64,000 nucleotides of DNA from Thereva unica (Eukaryota; Arthropoda; Insecta; Diptera; Therevidae). The translations under genes and the position numbers were made by a program. The notes under the pieces were generated by a model. It made no database searches, had not been told where the DNA came from, and saw only the letters and a program-made list of their open reading frames with translations. Below, one piece after another: positions 26,416-36,799 of this stretch. The first letter of the stretch is position 1. Each line of letters opens with the position of its first letter. Where the stretch lies: assembly GCA_949987705.1 (NCBI GenBank), contig OX465286.1, forward strand, positions 13,405,676 to 13,469,675, given 5' to 3'.

Positions 26416-26730
26416 CAGGAGCGGATGGGCCATAAGACGAACCGGGAAATTTCCCGGTGGGCTGATCTGTTCAGAGGCCCGCAGGGCCGGTGGCTGAAAG
26501 TACGTCTAAGTCAAGGGTGGGCAATCCTTTTATAACATGGGCCAAAATAAACTTTACCTTGTTCCGCGGGTCGTAATAGTTAATTGGCATCTTACTATGA
26601 CTTGTAATTTTTTAATCTGCATTTGAAGTGAAAGATCTTCAATATGGTAAACTACACTATCCATCACTCGGTCCTAAACTCAAAAAGGTTTCTGTATAGT
26701 TTTTTTTCCTTTTTCTATGTTGGTTGATCA

Positions 26731-26930
26731 GGCTCAGGAATCACCCTTTGTACCACTAGTCCGTCATGTCATTTAAGTCATGGTGCAATGTCTAGTAGTA
26801 AGCTTGACCTGAAGGATAAAAGAGAAAGTACATGTTAAGAGTCTAGAGGATGCGTGAGTAGATGTTGACGAACCTTGCGTTTGAGCTCTGAGATGTTATA
26901 TGAGTTCGGAAAGAGCTAAACCTGGATAGT
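26731..26930 (-). pseudogene. 3' end fragment of the CR1-like LINE
   Basis: GAATCACCCTTTGTACCACT, GTCATGGTGCAATGTCTAG and AGTAAGCTTG are the reverse complement of the tail at 23690-23755 and agree in orientation with the copy at 57300-57400. Only the 3' untranslated region and the codons for the last residues (antisense of the ATCCAAGAGTTCAAACGC region) remain. Confidence 0.75.
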
Positions 26931-27164
26931 TAACGTCTACTGATATGCCTGGACCTTTTGCTGAGTCCATTCACTAAAAAGTAAGTAAGTTGTTTTCGAT
27001 ATGATTTTCCAGTTCAAAAGAAGTCTGAAGTTAAAGATCTGTTATAACAGATAATGGTACAAGACAGCACTCTCGGCCATCCAATAAAGGAGTTATTAAG
27101 TGATAATGGTGGATTGCTCGACGACTAAATTAAAAAAAATTCTGGAGCTTTCTTTCAACGGTGC

Positions 27165-27650
27165 GTGATTCTGCTGATTATTACGCACGGCCGACGTCCA
27201 CGTGTGTATCGGCTTGTGTGCGTCTTGAGATTCGAAGCCATGACAAAATGGCCAAGTGAAAGGAAACGTATCGTTGCAGCTGCGGCCTTAGTGGTATTAT
27301 TTAGAATTAAGAAATTAAGGAAGAAATTAAAAATAAGCTCGTTCGTTCACTCTATTGTTCATGCTCGTCTGTTTTTATACGGACGATCGCGCCGCCCTAC
27401 ACCCCGCTACAGATATACCTGCGCTTACACAAAAGGCACTCGTCCCATGGTGCTCCGTCCTCGTCTGTTTCTAATATCACGCGCCGTGGAAGTCAGCTTG
27501 AGAATTAAATTGACTACGAAGAGGTTTAGAGCGACATACTCGCGTGAGCAAAACGAGGGCACGAAGGAGGAAGACCGACAAGTGGAAATGGCAAGGACTT
27601 TTAAGATTCCAAAAGAGAACCAATTTTTTCGTCAGTTTCAGGAGAAATGA
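27165..27650 (+). other. Unassigned 161-codon open frame inside a hAT element
   Basis: Arg- and Lys-rich predicted product. An internal Met followed by TKWPSERKRIVAAAALVVL would make a plausible start, but no domain is recognised. It has no detectable splice or promoter context. It could be a degraded transposase piece or a chance frame. I would not treat it as a gene without independent support. Confidence 0.15.
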
Positions 27651-28536
27651 GTGAATAAAATGTCAAATGGCACTTCGAAATCCTGAGATTCAGAAAGGCG
27701 CAATGGATGCCAGTTCAATATTAGTACCTACTAAATTATGAACATATGTACGTGCTGCTATGTGCGTTTAATTTTCAATTTAAACTAGACAATTTACTTA
27801 AATCAATTAAAATTTAGTTATAATTTCTTCAAAGTTCTCGCGGGCCGGATAAAAACGTTCGCGGGCCGGAGAGAAACTTTCGGCAGGCCGGGGCGGGGGT
27901 TGCCCACCGTTGGTCTCAGTGATCTACCAACCTATCTTCATAAACATTTACTTACCGAAATTAAAGAATCGTTTCTTAACAAATTTTTGAAGGATTTTTG
28001 TACATTTTTTTCTGTATTTACTCTATTATTTGCCTATATAAATAAGCAGCAAAAATGGAGTTTTTATATAACTCCTTCCGACTGCACATAAATAAATCTC
28101 AAACTTTTATGTTTTGTTTATTTTGTGGTGTAGATGTTTTCAATCTCCGTGACATTTGGCGCATGCTGGAGTACAAAGCTCTTAAAAATGCTATAAATCT
28201 TGACAAAAGCTTCATTTAGCTCCTCCTATCAAATCACTTATTTTCATTTAATCAGCCACGGCTGCGTATTGCTAGATCGAGGTGTATTTTTCTGGCGCTT
28301 TAATGATTTATTTAAAAAAAATTCAAATTCTGAGTCAAAAACGTCGTAACACCCTGTAAATGTATACTTTAGCCATATCCGGAAATTAAAAAAAGGGCCG
28401 ACAAATATTATTTCCCGGGCCGCTAAGATGTTGCCCATCCGCCCCTGGTTGTGGGCACCGAAATAAGTTCGGTTGTGGGCACCCGTTTTTATTTTTGAAA
28501 ACTGGTGGAATATCGTCGTTGATGTCAACATAACTA

Positions 28537-28950
28537 CCCAGTAAGCAATACATGAAATACACGTATGTTGATAATGTTTTATGTTCGCTGGTATTTCCTT
28601 TATACCTATTAAAATAAAATTTGGAAAAGCAAAATCATTTATTGCTTTAGAATTTGAGAGGAGCAGGGCGGCGAAATTTATTCTTCGAAATTCTTTTGAT
28701 CAAAGGAAATTCTTAAGAAGGAAATAGACCCACGTCATTAATCTTGAACTTTACATAAAAGAAAAGAACTGATATCACTGATAGCAATTTTTCAGAAACC
28801 TGAACGAAAGAAAATTCGTCCATTCTGCTCTTATATATGTCACATTATGAAATTTTCAATTCTCAAGCCCCTAACAAACAACAGCTCGATGTATAGGGCA
28901 GCAGTGAGTTCGAGATAGTCGACTGCAGTTGATCGAGCTTGCTTACTGGG
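28537..28950. mobile_element. 414-bp MITE with TA target duplication
   Basis: Starts CCCAGTAAGCAA and ends TTGCTTACTGGG, an inverted pair of about 12 bp, flanked by TA on each side. The core shows no open frame of note. It lies just upstream of the pogo-type transposase start codon and so separates that gene from whatever lay upstream. Confidence 0.7.
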
Positions 28951-30193
28951 TAATTTGAATGATTGTTTTAGGCATTTTTTTAGTTTTATTTGTGTCTTAA
29001 GGCATTTTTAAATTTTTAGCCATGTCGTCCAAGCATAAATCAAATAAACCTTCCAATATCGATTTTAATGTGCTGCTTGAGGCCATTAAACGTTGTTCTG
29101 TGGAGAAGCTGTCCACAAAATCCACTGCCGGCCGCAGAGTATGAGATTTCCCGAACCACTATTCAGCGCTACGTGAAGAAAGTGAAAGACAATTTCGAAG
29201 ACATCGAGGCCGTCGACGATGGTGCTTTATTGGATTTTATTCGTGAATGTAACAAGCACGTGCCGAATCGGGTAAATTGGTGGTTTTCCACTATTTCCGC
29301 GTGTTGATTAATTGTTTGAATTTTATTTTACTTTAGGTCTTTTCGACAGCCCAGGAGAACGACTTGATCGCATACTCATTTTGAAATGCACCGCTCACTA
29401 CTACGGGCTCAACGTAAATGAGTTGCGCGAGCTAGCATATCAATTTTCTGTGAAGCTCGGCGTCGATTTTCCCAACAGTTGGAACGAGAATAAGAGAGCG
29501 GGCATGGAATGGTACAAAAAATTCATGCGACGACATCCTCAACTGACTTTACGTACCACGGAGCAAACATCATTGAATCGCGTCAAGTCTTTCTGCAAAA
29601 CCCAAGGTGCAGAAGTTTTTCGACCAACTTGGCGCGATGTACGATGAGCATCATTTTCCGGCTACGCACGTCTATAATATGGACGAATCGGGTTTTTCAA
29701 CCGTTCCAACAAAAATTGGCCGAGTGATCGCCTTGAAGGGCATGCGACGTGTTGGCAAGATGGAGGCCGCTGAACGAGGCACCATGATTACCATGGCCAA
29801 TGGCGAACGCAGGGGGGGGGGGGGGTTTGGGGGTTCAACCCCCCCCCCCCCGAAATTTTAGGGAAATTAGAAAATCGAATTCATAGGTATTAGCTTCAAA
29901 ATAAAGAACTAGCTGTTTACGGTGAAAAGGTGGATATTTCAAAATGCCGCAAATTTTAGCTTCTGCAACATTTATCAACATCGTAAGGCATCAAAGGCTG
30001 GGCACTCCATACCGATCCTTGAGAAAAAATTTCCAGACGAAATTTGAACTCAACAGCTCGAGCGCAGGGCGGGAGAGAAAAATGTTTTTCCTATCACCCG
30101 TAGCAACCAAGCAACCGGTTGACTTGACACGTTGACACAAGTCATTCTGTGCGTTTTCGGAAATCTTTGTGAATGACAGTTTGAACAATCATA

Positions 30194-30487
30194 GGGCGCA
30201 TCCAGCGCACTCAGCAGCTGAGCAGCGGCTAAGCGCTGAGCTCCTTGGATGGCTAGCTGAGCTAAGTAGCTTAGCTCAGCGGCTGGAAAATTTCTCAACG
30301 TAAAAATTTTATGCTAAGCAACTCAGCGGTAGTGAATTGAATTTATTTAAAGTAGAAAAAAAAAATTTAGTTGTCAAAATAAATTCTAACTCAGCTATTC
30401 TATCTAGTCGACACACATCAATGAGTTAGTTTTTACGCTGTGCTGTTCAGCTAAGCGGCTTTTTCGCTGAGTGCGCTGGATGCGCCC
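30194..30487. mobile_element. 294-bp MITE with 22-bp perfect inverted repeats
   Basis: Starts GGGCGCATCCAGCGCACTCA and ends with its exact reverse complement. The flanks share ATA (or CATAG if the terminal bases are assigned to the target). The interior is full of GCTGAG/AGCT steps and can fold further. Superfamily is uncertain; GGGC termini with a 3-bp duplication recall PIF/Harbinger, but ATA is not the usual TWA. Confidence 0.82.
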
Positions 30488-30586
30488 ATAGATTCAGTTC
30501 TCTCAGTTTTTTGCCACATTTGTCTTAAGTTCTCGCATATCTGATCTCTCAGCGTTTTCTCATGCTAAAGTCAGCGTACAGCGAAA

Positions 30587-30760
30587 ATGAGTTCAAGAAA
30601 AATAACATCATTTTTCAAACCAAAAAGTGAAACAATTGTCGCAACCGCAGCTGATGTTCCAGGTCCTATACATCGTGAAGATTTACCTGATGACTTTCCA
30701 CCATCGAAAAAAGTACGGCATGAGGAACCAGATTTTGCTGATCCAAAAGTAAGTCTTTGA
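30587..30760 (+). CDS. Putative first coding exon of the hAT element
   Basis: Opens MSSRKITSFFKPKSETIV and continues through a Pro/Asp-rich segment (PGPIHREDLPDDFPPSKK) to DPK. A consensus splice donor AAAAGTAAGT begins at 30749, before the in-frame stop. A K/R-x-I-x-x-FFKPK opening is frequent in proteins of hAT/ZMYM type, so this is probably the N-terminus of the element's own transposase. No downstream exon was found; the RTE-type LINE and AT-rich DNA occupy where one should be. Assignment is inference. Confidence 0.45.
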   Translation: MSSRKITSFFKPKSETIVATAADVPGPIHREDLPDDFPPSKKVRHEEPDFADPKVSL

Positions 30761-30984
30761 TACATGAAAAATGAGTTTTTTTCCGATTTGATTGCGCTTG
30801 GGAGTTTTTTCTTATACACCCGACCCGCCTTTTGCGACCTCGGATCAAGTCAGTCGAGCCGGATGCCTAATGCACTGCGAAGAGTAGAGTAAACATTCTT
30901 AATCGTTATCTGATTATCTCTTGTTCTGATAATCATTAGTCTGCTTTTATTCTGATAGCTCTAAAAGAAATAGACAGAAACTAA

Positions 30985-31055
30985 GTGATCGATTGGATCA
31001 GGTGGCTAATAGGCTCTAGTGCTACGGATGCCAAAGTTGCAGGTTTGAATCCCTG
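30985..31055 (+). mobile_element. tRNA-derived SINE head remnant
   Basis: GTGGCTAATAGG resembles a Pol III A box. GGTTTGAATCC, about 40 bases on, is one mismatch from the B-box consensus. The sequence between resembles a tRNA anticodon arm, but no complete cloverleaf forms. The RTE-type LINE tail (CTTCTTCTTCTTT) starts immediately after. Confidence 0.45.
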
Positions 31056-32256
31056 TCTTCTTCTTCTTTAAACTCCTTTAATCCCTCATGGGACATAGGG
31101 CGGAAACAGTTGCCCTCCAGCGGACTCTGTTTTGCGCGACAGCTCTTAGCTCCGACCAGGATCTCCCAGTTGTTGCGGCTTCTTCTAGTAGGGTTCTCTT
31201 CCACGCTGTTCTAGGTCTTCCTACTCGACGGGAACCTTGCGGATTCCAGTCAAGGGCCTGTTTGGCTAGATTTTCGTTTTCGCGACGCAAGGTGTGGCCA
31301 ACCCAATTCCATTTCCTTCGCTGATTTGGTCGTTTATCCTTTCTTGGCCGGCACGGCGCCATAGTTCTTCGTTTGAAATTCTGTCTTGCCAGCGGATTTT
31401 TAGGATACGACGAAGGCATCTGTTGGTGAAGACTTGCAGGCGCCCTGTGATGAATTGGGTGACTTTCCATGTTTCGCAACCGTACAAAAGTACTGCCTTA
31501 ACGTTGGAGTTGAACAGCCGCAATTTGGTGTTAGTGGAGATCACCGTTGATCTCCATATGCGGGACAGGCATGCATATGCGCCTCGTGCTTTATTTATTC
31601 TGGAACTTACGTCTTCTTCTGCCCCAATATTTTCGGTAATAATGCTGCCGAGGTAGCAGAATTTATTTACCAGTTCCACGTCACAATTATTCAGCGCTGT
31701 CCGTTCAATGGTGTTTGCATTTATCCGCATTTCTTTAGTTTTAGTCGGATTTAGCCTTAAGCCTGCTGGACTACTTTCTGTTGCCAAAATGTTAACCATG
31801 TTAAGGTCCTGGTGTCTGTGGGCCAGCAAACAGATATCATCGGCGTAGTCGAGATCCTTAAGGCGGTCTACCAAACCCCATTGTATGCCGCCTGTTCTAT
31901 TATCTAGAGCGCCGACAAGGATGTCATTTATTACTATAAGAAATAGTAATGGCGAAAGTAGGCATCCTTGCCGTACTCCTGAACTCACCTGAAAGCTGTC
32001 GGATAATTTTCCATTATGGAGAACTCTGCATTTGGAATTGTTATATAGGGCTTTTATCAATTCTATTATTTTATCAGGCAGTCCACGTCGCCGTAGTGCC
32101 TGCCAAATGAAGCTCCTATTAACCGAGTCGAACGCTTTTTCATAGTCTACGAAAGCAAGCTAGTAGACTGCTCCACTATTATTCTCAAGGTGTTAATATG
32201 ATCAATACAGGAGCGGCCCTTCCTGAATCCGGCCTGCTGCCTCCTAAGCGTTCGGT
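31056..32256 (-). pseudogene. RTE-type LINE, 5'-truncated copy of the 38410-41695 family
   Basis: The antisense frame at 31266-32060 carries the RT region SSGVRQGCLLSPLLFLIVINDI, YADDICLLAH and the C-terminal YGCETWKVT. A frameshift near 31290 separates it from the last part (RKWNWVGHTLRREN). It parallels the intact ORF at 38437-41412 with scattered substitutions and small deletions (for example HQDLNMVN for HQELKNMLN). The 3' tail is an AAG microsatellite. Homology stops near 32256 within the QQAGFRKGRS region. Reverse transcriptase and endonuclease would be needed for movement; only RT and the C-terminus remain. Confidence 0.9.
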
Positions 32257-32950
32257 CAACTGAGATTTTTTTTTTAGAGGATTTTTTCAGCTAAAATGTA
32301 TATGTATAATATCATCTACCTATTCTTGTAGCGCGTGATCACAATTTAATTGTGTCTTCAATTTATTTAATTTTGTGAATTGATAAGTTCCAAGATATTG
32401 CTCAAAAAAAATCTTATCGTTTTTCAATGAGTAAGTTTTGAATAATTAGGAAATTTCTTGTACCAAATAAAACAAAATCAAAAATGATAATTTTTCGGCT
32501 AAGCTTCAATTTTATCATATCAAGTAATTCGAAAAATTTATGATCATAACATAGTTATGATTCATAACGTAAATCACATCATTAATTGAAATTTTTGAAA
32601 TCAAATATAGAAAATTTTTATACTCGACTCCAAGTTGACAACATAGAATTTGTGCAAAATGTGCGTTTTCTTATTTCGGTATGTCAATGCAATATTTTGA
32701 AAATCAGATTTTTCTACTTCCAATATTCATATTCTATTTGGTTAATTTATTATTTCTATACTGCAACTACCTAATTCCTCCTCAAAATTTTTAATATTTC
32801 ATGAATTGCCTCAAATCGATTCTGTCTATGTTAGAAAATCTAGATAAAATTTCAATTGAACAATGTTAATAAAAATTCAAAAATTTGCTCCAATCACCTA
32901 TTTTTATAGTTTGTAAACGCCTTCATTTTTTCTTTTACCTTCACGACGAA
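32257..32950. other. AT-rich interior of the hAT element, nothing recognised
   Basis: AT-rich sequence between the truncated LINE and the C-rich right terminus of the hAT. The only frame above 60 codons (32586-32774) is rich in Phe, Ile and Tyr as expected from composition. Confidence 0.5.
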
Positions 32951-33304
32951 CTGAGTGTGAAATAAAATTTATAGTCGAACCCCCCCCCCCCCCGACAAAA
33001 TTTTCTGCGTTCGCCCCTGACCATGGCGTTGACAGTCGACGCAAATGGAAACAGTTTGCCGCCGTTTTTCTTGAATCCAAGAAAAAACATGCAAAGCTGC
33101 CACCTTGATAATACTCCTTCGGGTACGGCTGGTTTTGCAAACGACTCTGGGTGGATGGCTCAGCCGGAATTCGTTCGCTACATGCGTCATTTCATCGCGT
33201 TTGCCAAGCCAACGCCAACTTCTCCTGTTTTGCTGCTTCTAGATAATCACTACAGCCACCTGTCCGTAGAAGCGCTAGACTTGGCCGTCGATAATGGTGT
33301 GCAC

Positions 33305-33511
33305 CACGGTATACAGAAATAAGGTAGTGTAAAAGTCTGTATACCGTAAACGATATTTTAGTGCTGACGTCACGTGGCTCCCGCTTTCCATACAAAATCG
33401 AAGCTGTTGTTGTTGTTTCTGCATTAGGGCTGACGTCTCTGGGCGCCCACGAAGCTGACATATTCGAAGCTGTCGTCTCTTTTACATTACCTTATGTTTC
33501 TGTATACCGTG
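33305..33511. mobile_element. 207-bp MITE with perfect 9-bp target duplication
   Basis: Starts CACGGTATACAGAAA and ends TTTCTGTATACCGTG. Inverted similarity continues inwards (ATAAGGTA / TACCTTAT). It is flanked by GGTGTGCAC at 33296-33304 and 33512-33520. The host transposase frame (VDNGVH to ILSFLPH) is restored if element and one duplication are ignored. A 9-bp duplication fits Mutator-like elements; 8 bp (hAT or P) is less likely. Confidence 0.9.
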
Positions 33512-34279
33512 GGTGTGCACATTCTTTCGTTCCTGCCGCATTGTAGCCACCGGCTTCAGCCTTTGGATGTTTCTGTGTTTGGACCGGTGAAGACTTATTT
33601 CAAGTCGCAGTGTATGGCTTGGCAAAAAAACAATGCCAATAAGGTAAGCCTATTTCTTACATTGAACCTTTCGCATTCATGCACGAAAATCTTCCCTTAA
33701 ACTTTCGTACCTTTAAATTTCATGTCTTCGTTTGCGTCGTTGCAGGGCTTGGAAATACGTCATCTGGCCGGCTTGATCTCTAAAACGCTTGATCTGGCGT
33801 TGACACCGAAAACAATCAAATCTGGTTTCCGTGCAACAGGTATCATGCCATTTGATCCAGACATTTTCAATGAAGCTGATTATGTTGAAGCGGTCGGACA
33901 AGCACTAATAACTCCAGAACCGTTAACTCCAGAGCCATCAACTTCGGTTTCTCGCGCCACGTCAATGAGCACTATTTCGATTTTGGATGAAGTCGGCCCA
34001 GTACGCGGAGTGGCGCCGAAGAAGCCATCGAATCGCGGCCGCAAACCAATAGAGAGCTCGATGCTGACCTCTGAGAGCTCTTCCCCTACTAATCTGTCTC
34101 CGGAAACAGGTACGAGTTCACCAAAGGCAAACGAACATTTTCTCGCTGGCAAAATGACGTCACCAAGAAAGTGCATATCGCAGCTGTTCACATCTGAAAC
34201 ATATCCTTTTTACGTCATCATGACGTCAAAAGCCTGCAAGCAAATGCCTTGGTGAATTCGTACCTTTAAAGGCGAAATT

Positions 34280-34327
34280 CACGAGCGCTCCATCCATTGA
34301 TGCTTTGGCGTGCATGGAGCGCTCGTG
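34280..34327. repeat. Perfect 14-bp stem hairpin
   Basis: CACGAGCGCTCCAT (34280-34293) and ATGGAGCGCTCGTG (34314-34327) are exact reverse complements with a 20-base loop. It lies just after the end of the pogo-type transposase frame. It could be a small palindromic insertion or part of the old element's end. Confidence 0.7.
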
Positions 34328-34399
34328 CATTGGGCCCTTTAGACATAATTTTATCTTCAGGGGCCCTATTCTCTTTTACAATATTGTTAAATCCAATCT

Positions 34400-36240
34400 G
34401 AAAACAAAACAGTAAAAATTTGCTAATATTAGCAGGCTCAATGGGTGAGTCGTCTGCGATTTCCAACATGTTTGCGTCATTCTTTCATCAATCTTTCTCA
34501 CCTGCAGACTTTCAGCCTGACTACAATAATTTTCGTCACATTATTCCTAACCGAGAGGCTCAATTTTTACCACTCTCAATTACCATTGCCGATATCGTGA
34601 AACATATTGACGATCTTCCATTTGACTTTACTCCTGGCCCCGACGGTATTCCTCCTGCTGTCCTTAAGGCCTGTGTGGAGGTTCTTCAGTCTCCACTGAA
34701 AATCCTTTTTCTAAAATCCCTGGATAAAGGGTACTTCCCCACTCTGTGGAAGAATTCGTACATAATTCCTATTCACAAAAGTGGTTGCAAGAGTGAAATA
34801 TCGAATTATAGACCAGTTGCGAAGTTGTCTGCTATACCGAAACTTTTTGAATCAATTATCTATTCTACACTCGTTCCTATCTGCAAGAGGCTGATCTCAA
34901 CGAATCAACATGGTTTTCTTGCAGCTCGTTCCACTACCACCAATCTTCTTGAGTTCACTGCTCCTGCTGTCGAAGGCTTCGTTTCCGGTTGTCAAACTGA
35001 TTGTGTTTAAACTGATTTTCGTAAGGCATTCGACAAGCTCTCCCATTCCATTATTATTCAGAAATTAAGAATGTTAGGCTTTCCGCAAGCCCTTCTAGTA
35101 TGGTTCCAGTCTTACTGACCGGACCTACCAAGTCCTTATTCGTGGATCCAAATCAGTAACCATTGAAGCGACATCCGGTGTCCCTCAAGGAAGTCATCTT
35201 GGCCCTCTCCTCTTTATCTTATCAATTGATGACATTGTTCCCTTGCAAAGACACTGTAGAATATTGATTTACGCTGATGACATCAAATTGTATCGTCACA
35301 TAAAGAGTATGGAGGATTGCAAACTTTTGCAAGTTGATCTCGACACCTTTTACTCTTGGTGTGCTAACAACAACCTGGTTCTTAATATTGGTAACTGTGA
35401 AGTCATGACTTTTAGTAGGAGACGTGATCCTATAATTTTTAACTACACCTTTTCTGATGAGGGTATTCCTCGTGTTATTTTGTTAAAGATCTCGGGATTA
35501 GATTTCATAGCAAGCTAGATTTCTCCACTCACATCAACTATATCTCTTCCAGAGGTAGTTTAGTCCTGGGTTTTATAAAAAGGTGGTCCAAAGAATTTAA
35601 TAACCCGTTGGTTACTAAACACTTATATATTTCTCTTGTTAGACCGTTACTTGAATATGCGTCCCAGGTTTGGTCTCCTCACTATTCTTCGCATGTTAGA
35701 ACTATTGAATCGGTTCAACGAACGTTCGTTCAATTCGCACTGAATCACCTGCCTTGGGAAAACCCATTAGTTCTTCCATCATATGAATCCCGGCTTAAGT
35801 TACTCAACTTAAGCTCTCTTCACAAGCGTCGAGAGGTGGCCGATGTTGTATTTGTTCATCAGCTACTTAATGGAAAGGTCGACTCAGGTTTTCTAGGTCG
35901 CCGTGCGTCGTTTAGAGAGAATCGTTATAACCTGAGAGGACCACCTCTTTTACAAATCAACTTCTCTAACACGAATTACGGCAGATTTGAACCTGTAAAC
36001 CGCATGTTCATTAATGTTAACAATAATATTAATGTCTTTAGTGTGAGCATTGGTGAAAGATGTCCTTAAAAGGAGTCTTTTAAATCTCACGTGACCACTT
36101 ATGCTTGCGTTGGTTACATGTTAATTTAATTTACTAATTTTTATGTTTGCATGCTTAGTATTGAGCCTAATCTCAGCGCTTGGATGTGCTGACTAGGTAA
36201 ACCTTTCTTAGTTCAGCTAAGAAGTGCGCCTTCTGTATTA
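34400..36240 (+). pseudogene. Jockey/CR1-group LINE, RT to C-terminus, inactivated
   Basis: The frame 34420-35010 reads DFTPGPDGIPPAVLKAC, a fingers motif IPIHKSGCKSEISNYRPVAKL, and the QHGFLAARSTTTNLLEF box. A stop follows (QTDCV then TDFRKAFDKLSH after TAA). GVPQGSHLGPLLF and YADDIKLY continue in other frames near 35180-35290. The 35243-35518 and 35608-36069 frames cover the palm end and the C-terminal region (LVRPLLEYASQVWSPH). At least three lesions are present. There is no endonuclease, so it is 5'-truncated near 34400. It differs clearly from the CR1-like family of 22390. The sequence to 36240 is its presumed 3' untranslated region. Confidence 0.85.
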
Positions 36241-36263
36241 GAAGGGTTAACTCTATTACTAAC

Positions 36264-36306
36264 AAACAGACAGACAGACATACAGACATACAGACATTCA
36301 GACATA
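36264..36306. repeat. CAGA/CATA microsatellite
   Basis: Imperfect run of CAGACAGACAGACATA units after the LINE 3' end, interrupted on its right by the hAT at 36315. A stub of the same run (CAGACAGAC) reappears at 44425, more than 8 kb away, just after the second target duplication. Confidence 0.85.
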
Positions 36307-36799
36307 CAAACATGCAGAGCCGGCGCTTTGTTTTTCTGCGCCCGGTGCAGAATGCAGTTTTGCGCCCCTTCCACTGATTCTCGCTACAAGGGATGTTGTG
36401 CTTCTCATTTCGTTTATTTATCTCTTTTAACAAATCACGAAACTTGAAGTTATATCAATCCCAGTAAGCAGCAATACGCATTACAGAACCATCGGAATAA
36501 CTGTTTCCTTTGAGTGAGTTGATATAGCGCTTTCTAAAGTATTTTCAAAAACACTCCAGAGCAGTAAACATTTTTCTTTCACTCGGTGGATTTTGCCCCT
36601 CAATTTTCAGTTCTGATTCAAGAAGACGAATGTCTGTTTGTTCACTTTTTGGGGGTAAAAACTTACAAGGGCAGAAAATTTATAAAAATTTGGAAGCTAA
36701 AATCTCGGGTAAGTTCCGGCACAAGGGGAAGTAGAATTTCCCCACTTTTTCTTACATGACAAAGTACATGGACAGAAATTCGTGAATTTCTGGCGCCGC

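Larger units (their letters stand above)
26512..27912. mobile_element. Nested hAT-like element, 1401 bp, inside the 26416-28447 hAT
   Basis: The ends CAAGGGTGGGCAATCC and GGGGTTGCCCACCGTTG form an inverted pair. The flanks GTCTAAGT (26504-26511) and GTCTCAGT (27913-27920) are a 7-of-8 target duplication. GTGGGCAA near the tip is common in hAT termini. The right end is GC-rich with GCGGGCCGGA repeats. It contains a CR1-like LINE 3' end (26731-26930) and an unassigned open frame (27165-27650). Confidence 0.82.
26416..28447. mobile_element. hAT-type element, 2032 bp, with perfect 8-bp target duplication
   Basis: Begins CAGGAGCGGATGGGC and ends GCCCATCCGCCCCTG, an imperfect inverted pair of about 15 bp, flanked by GTTGTGGG on both sides (26408-26415 and 28448-28455). 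CAG...CTG ends plus an 8-bp duplication are the hAT hallmark. The core is mostly a second hAT (26512-27912). No hAT transposase is readable, so the copy is non-autonomous. Confidence 0.9.
29798..33019. mobile_element. hAT element, 3222 bp, inserted in the pogo-type transposase
   Basis: Left end CAATGGCGAACGCAG and right end CTGCGTTCGCCCCTG are an inverted pair (13 of 15). The 8-bp duplication ACCATGGC occurs at 29790-29797 and 33020-33027, and the transposase reading frame resumes across it (ITMA to LTVDANG). Both tips continue into long G or C runs followed by related AT-rich sequence. It carries a MITE (30194-30487), a candidate first exon (30587-30760), a SINE head and a truncated RTE-type LINE. 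The region 32257-33000 is AT-rich with nothing recognisable. Confidence 0.92.
29022..34255 (+). pseudogene. pogo/Tigger-type (jerky/CENP-B-like) transposase gene, broken
   Basis: Exon 1 starts ATGTCGTCCAAGCAT and shifts frame near 29110-29140. It then gives the helix-turn-helix segment AEYEISRTTIQRYVKK and ends PNR at 29271. Intron 1 (29272-29336, GT-AG, phase 0) precedes VFSTAQENDL, another frameshift, and a CENP-B-type HTH region (YGLNVNELRELAYQFSVKLG, WYKKFMRRHPQL). After a further frameshift near 29600 comes YNMDESGFSTVPTKIG (first catalytic Asp). A hAT interrupts at 29790/33027; the frame resumes at LTVDANGNSLPPFFL and SSGWM-like NDSGWM, then LLLLDNHYSHLS (second Asp). A 207-bp MITE interrupts; then FLPHCSHRLQPLDVSVFGPVK (third Asp). 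Intron 2 is 33644-33745. Exon 3 (GLEIRHLAGLISKTLDLALT, ATGIMPFDPDIF) ends in a low-complexity Ser/Thr tail. The DDD triad is retained, but at least three frameshifts and two insertions kill it. DDE_1 family membership is my reading of these motifs. Confidence 0.88.

Noticed and set aside
32904..33190. Minus-strand frames spanning the hAT right end
   Set aside because: They cross the C tract and the antisense of the pogo-type transposase; shadows.
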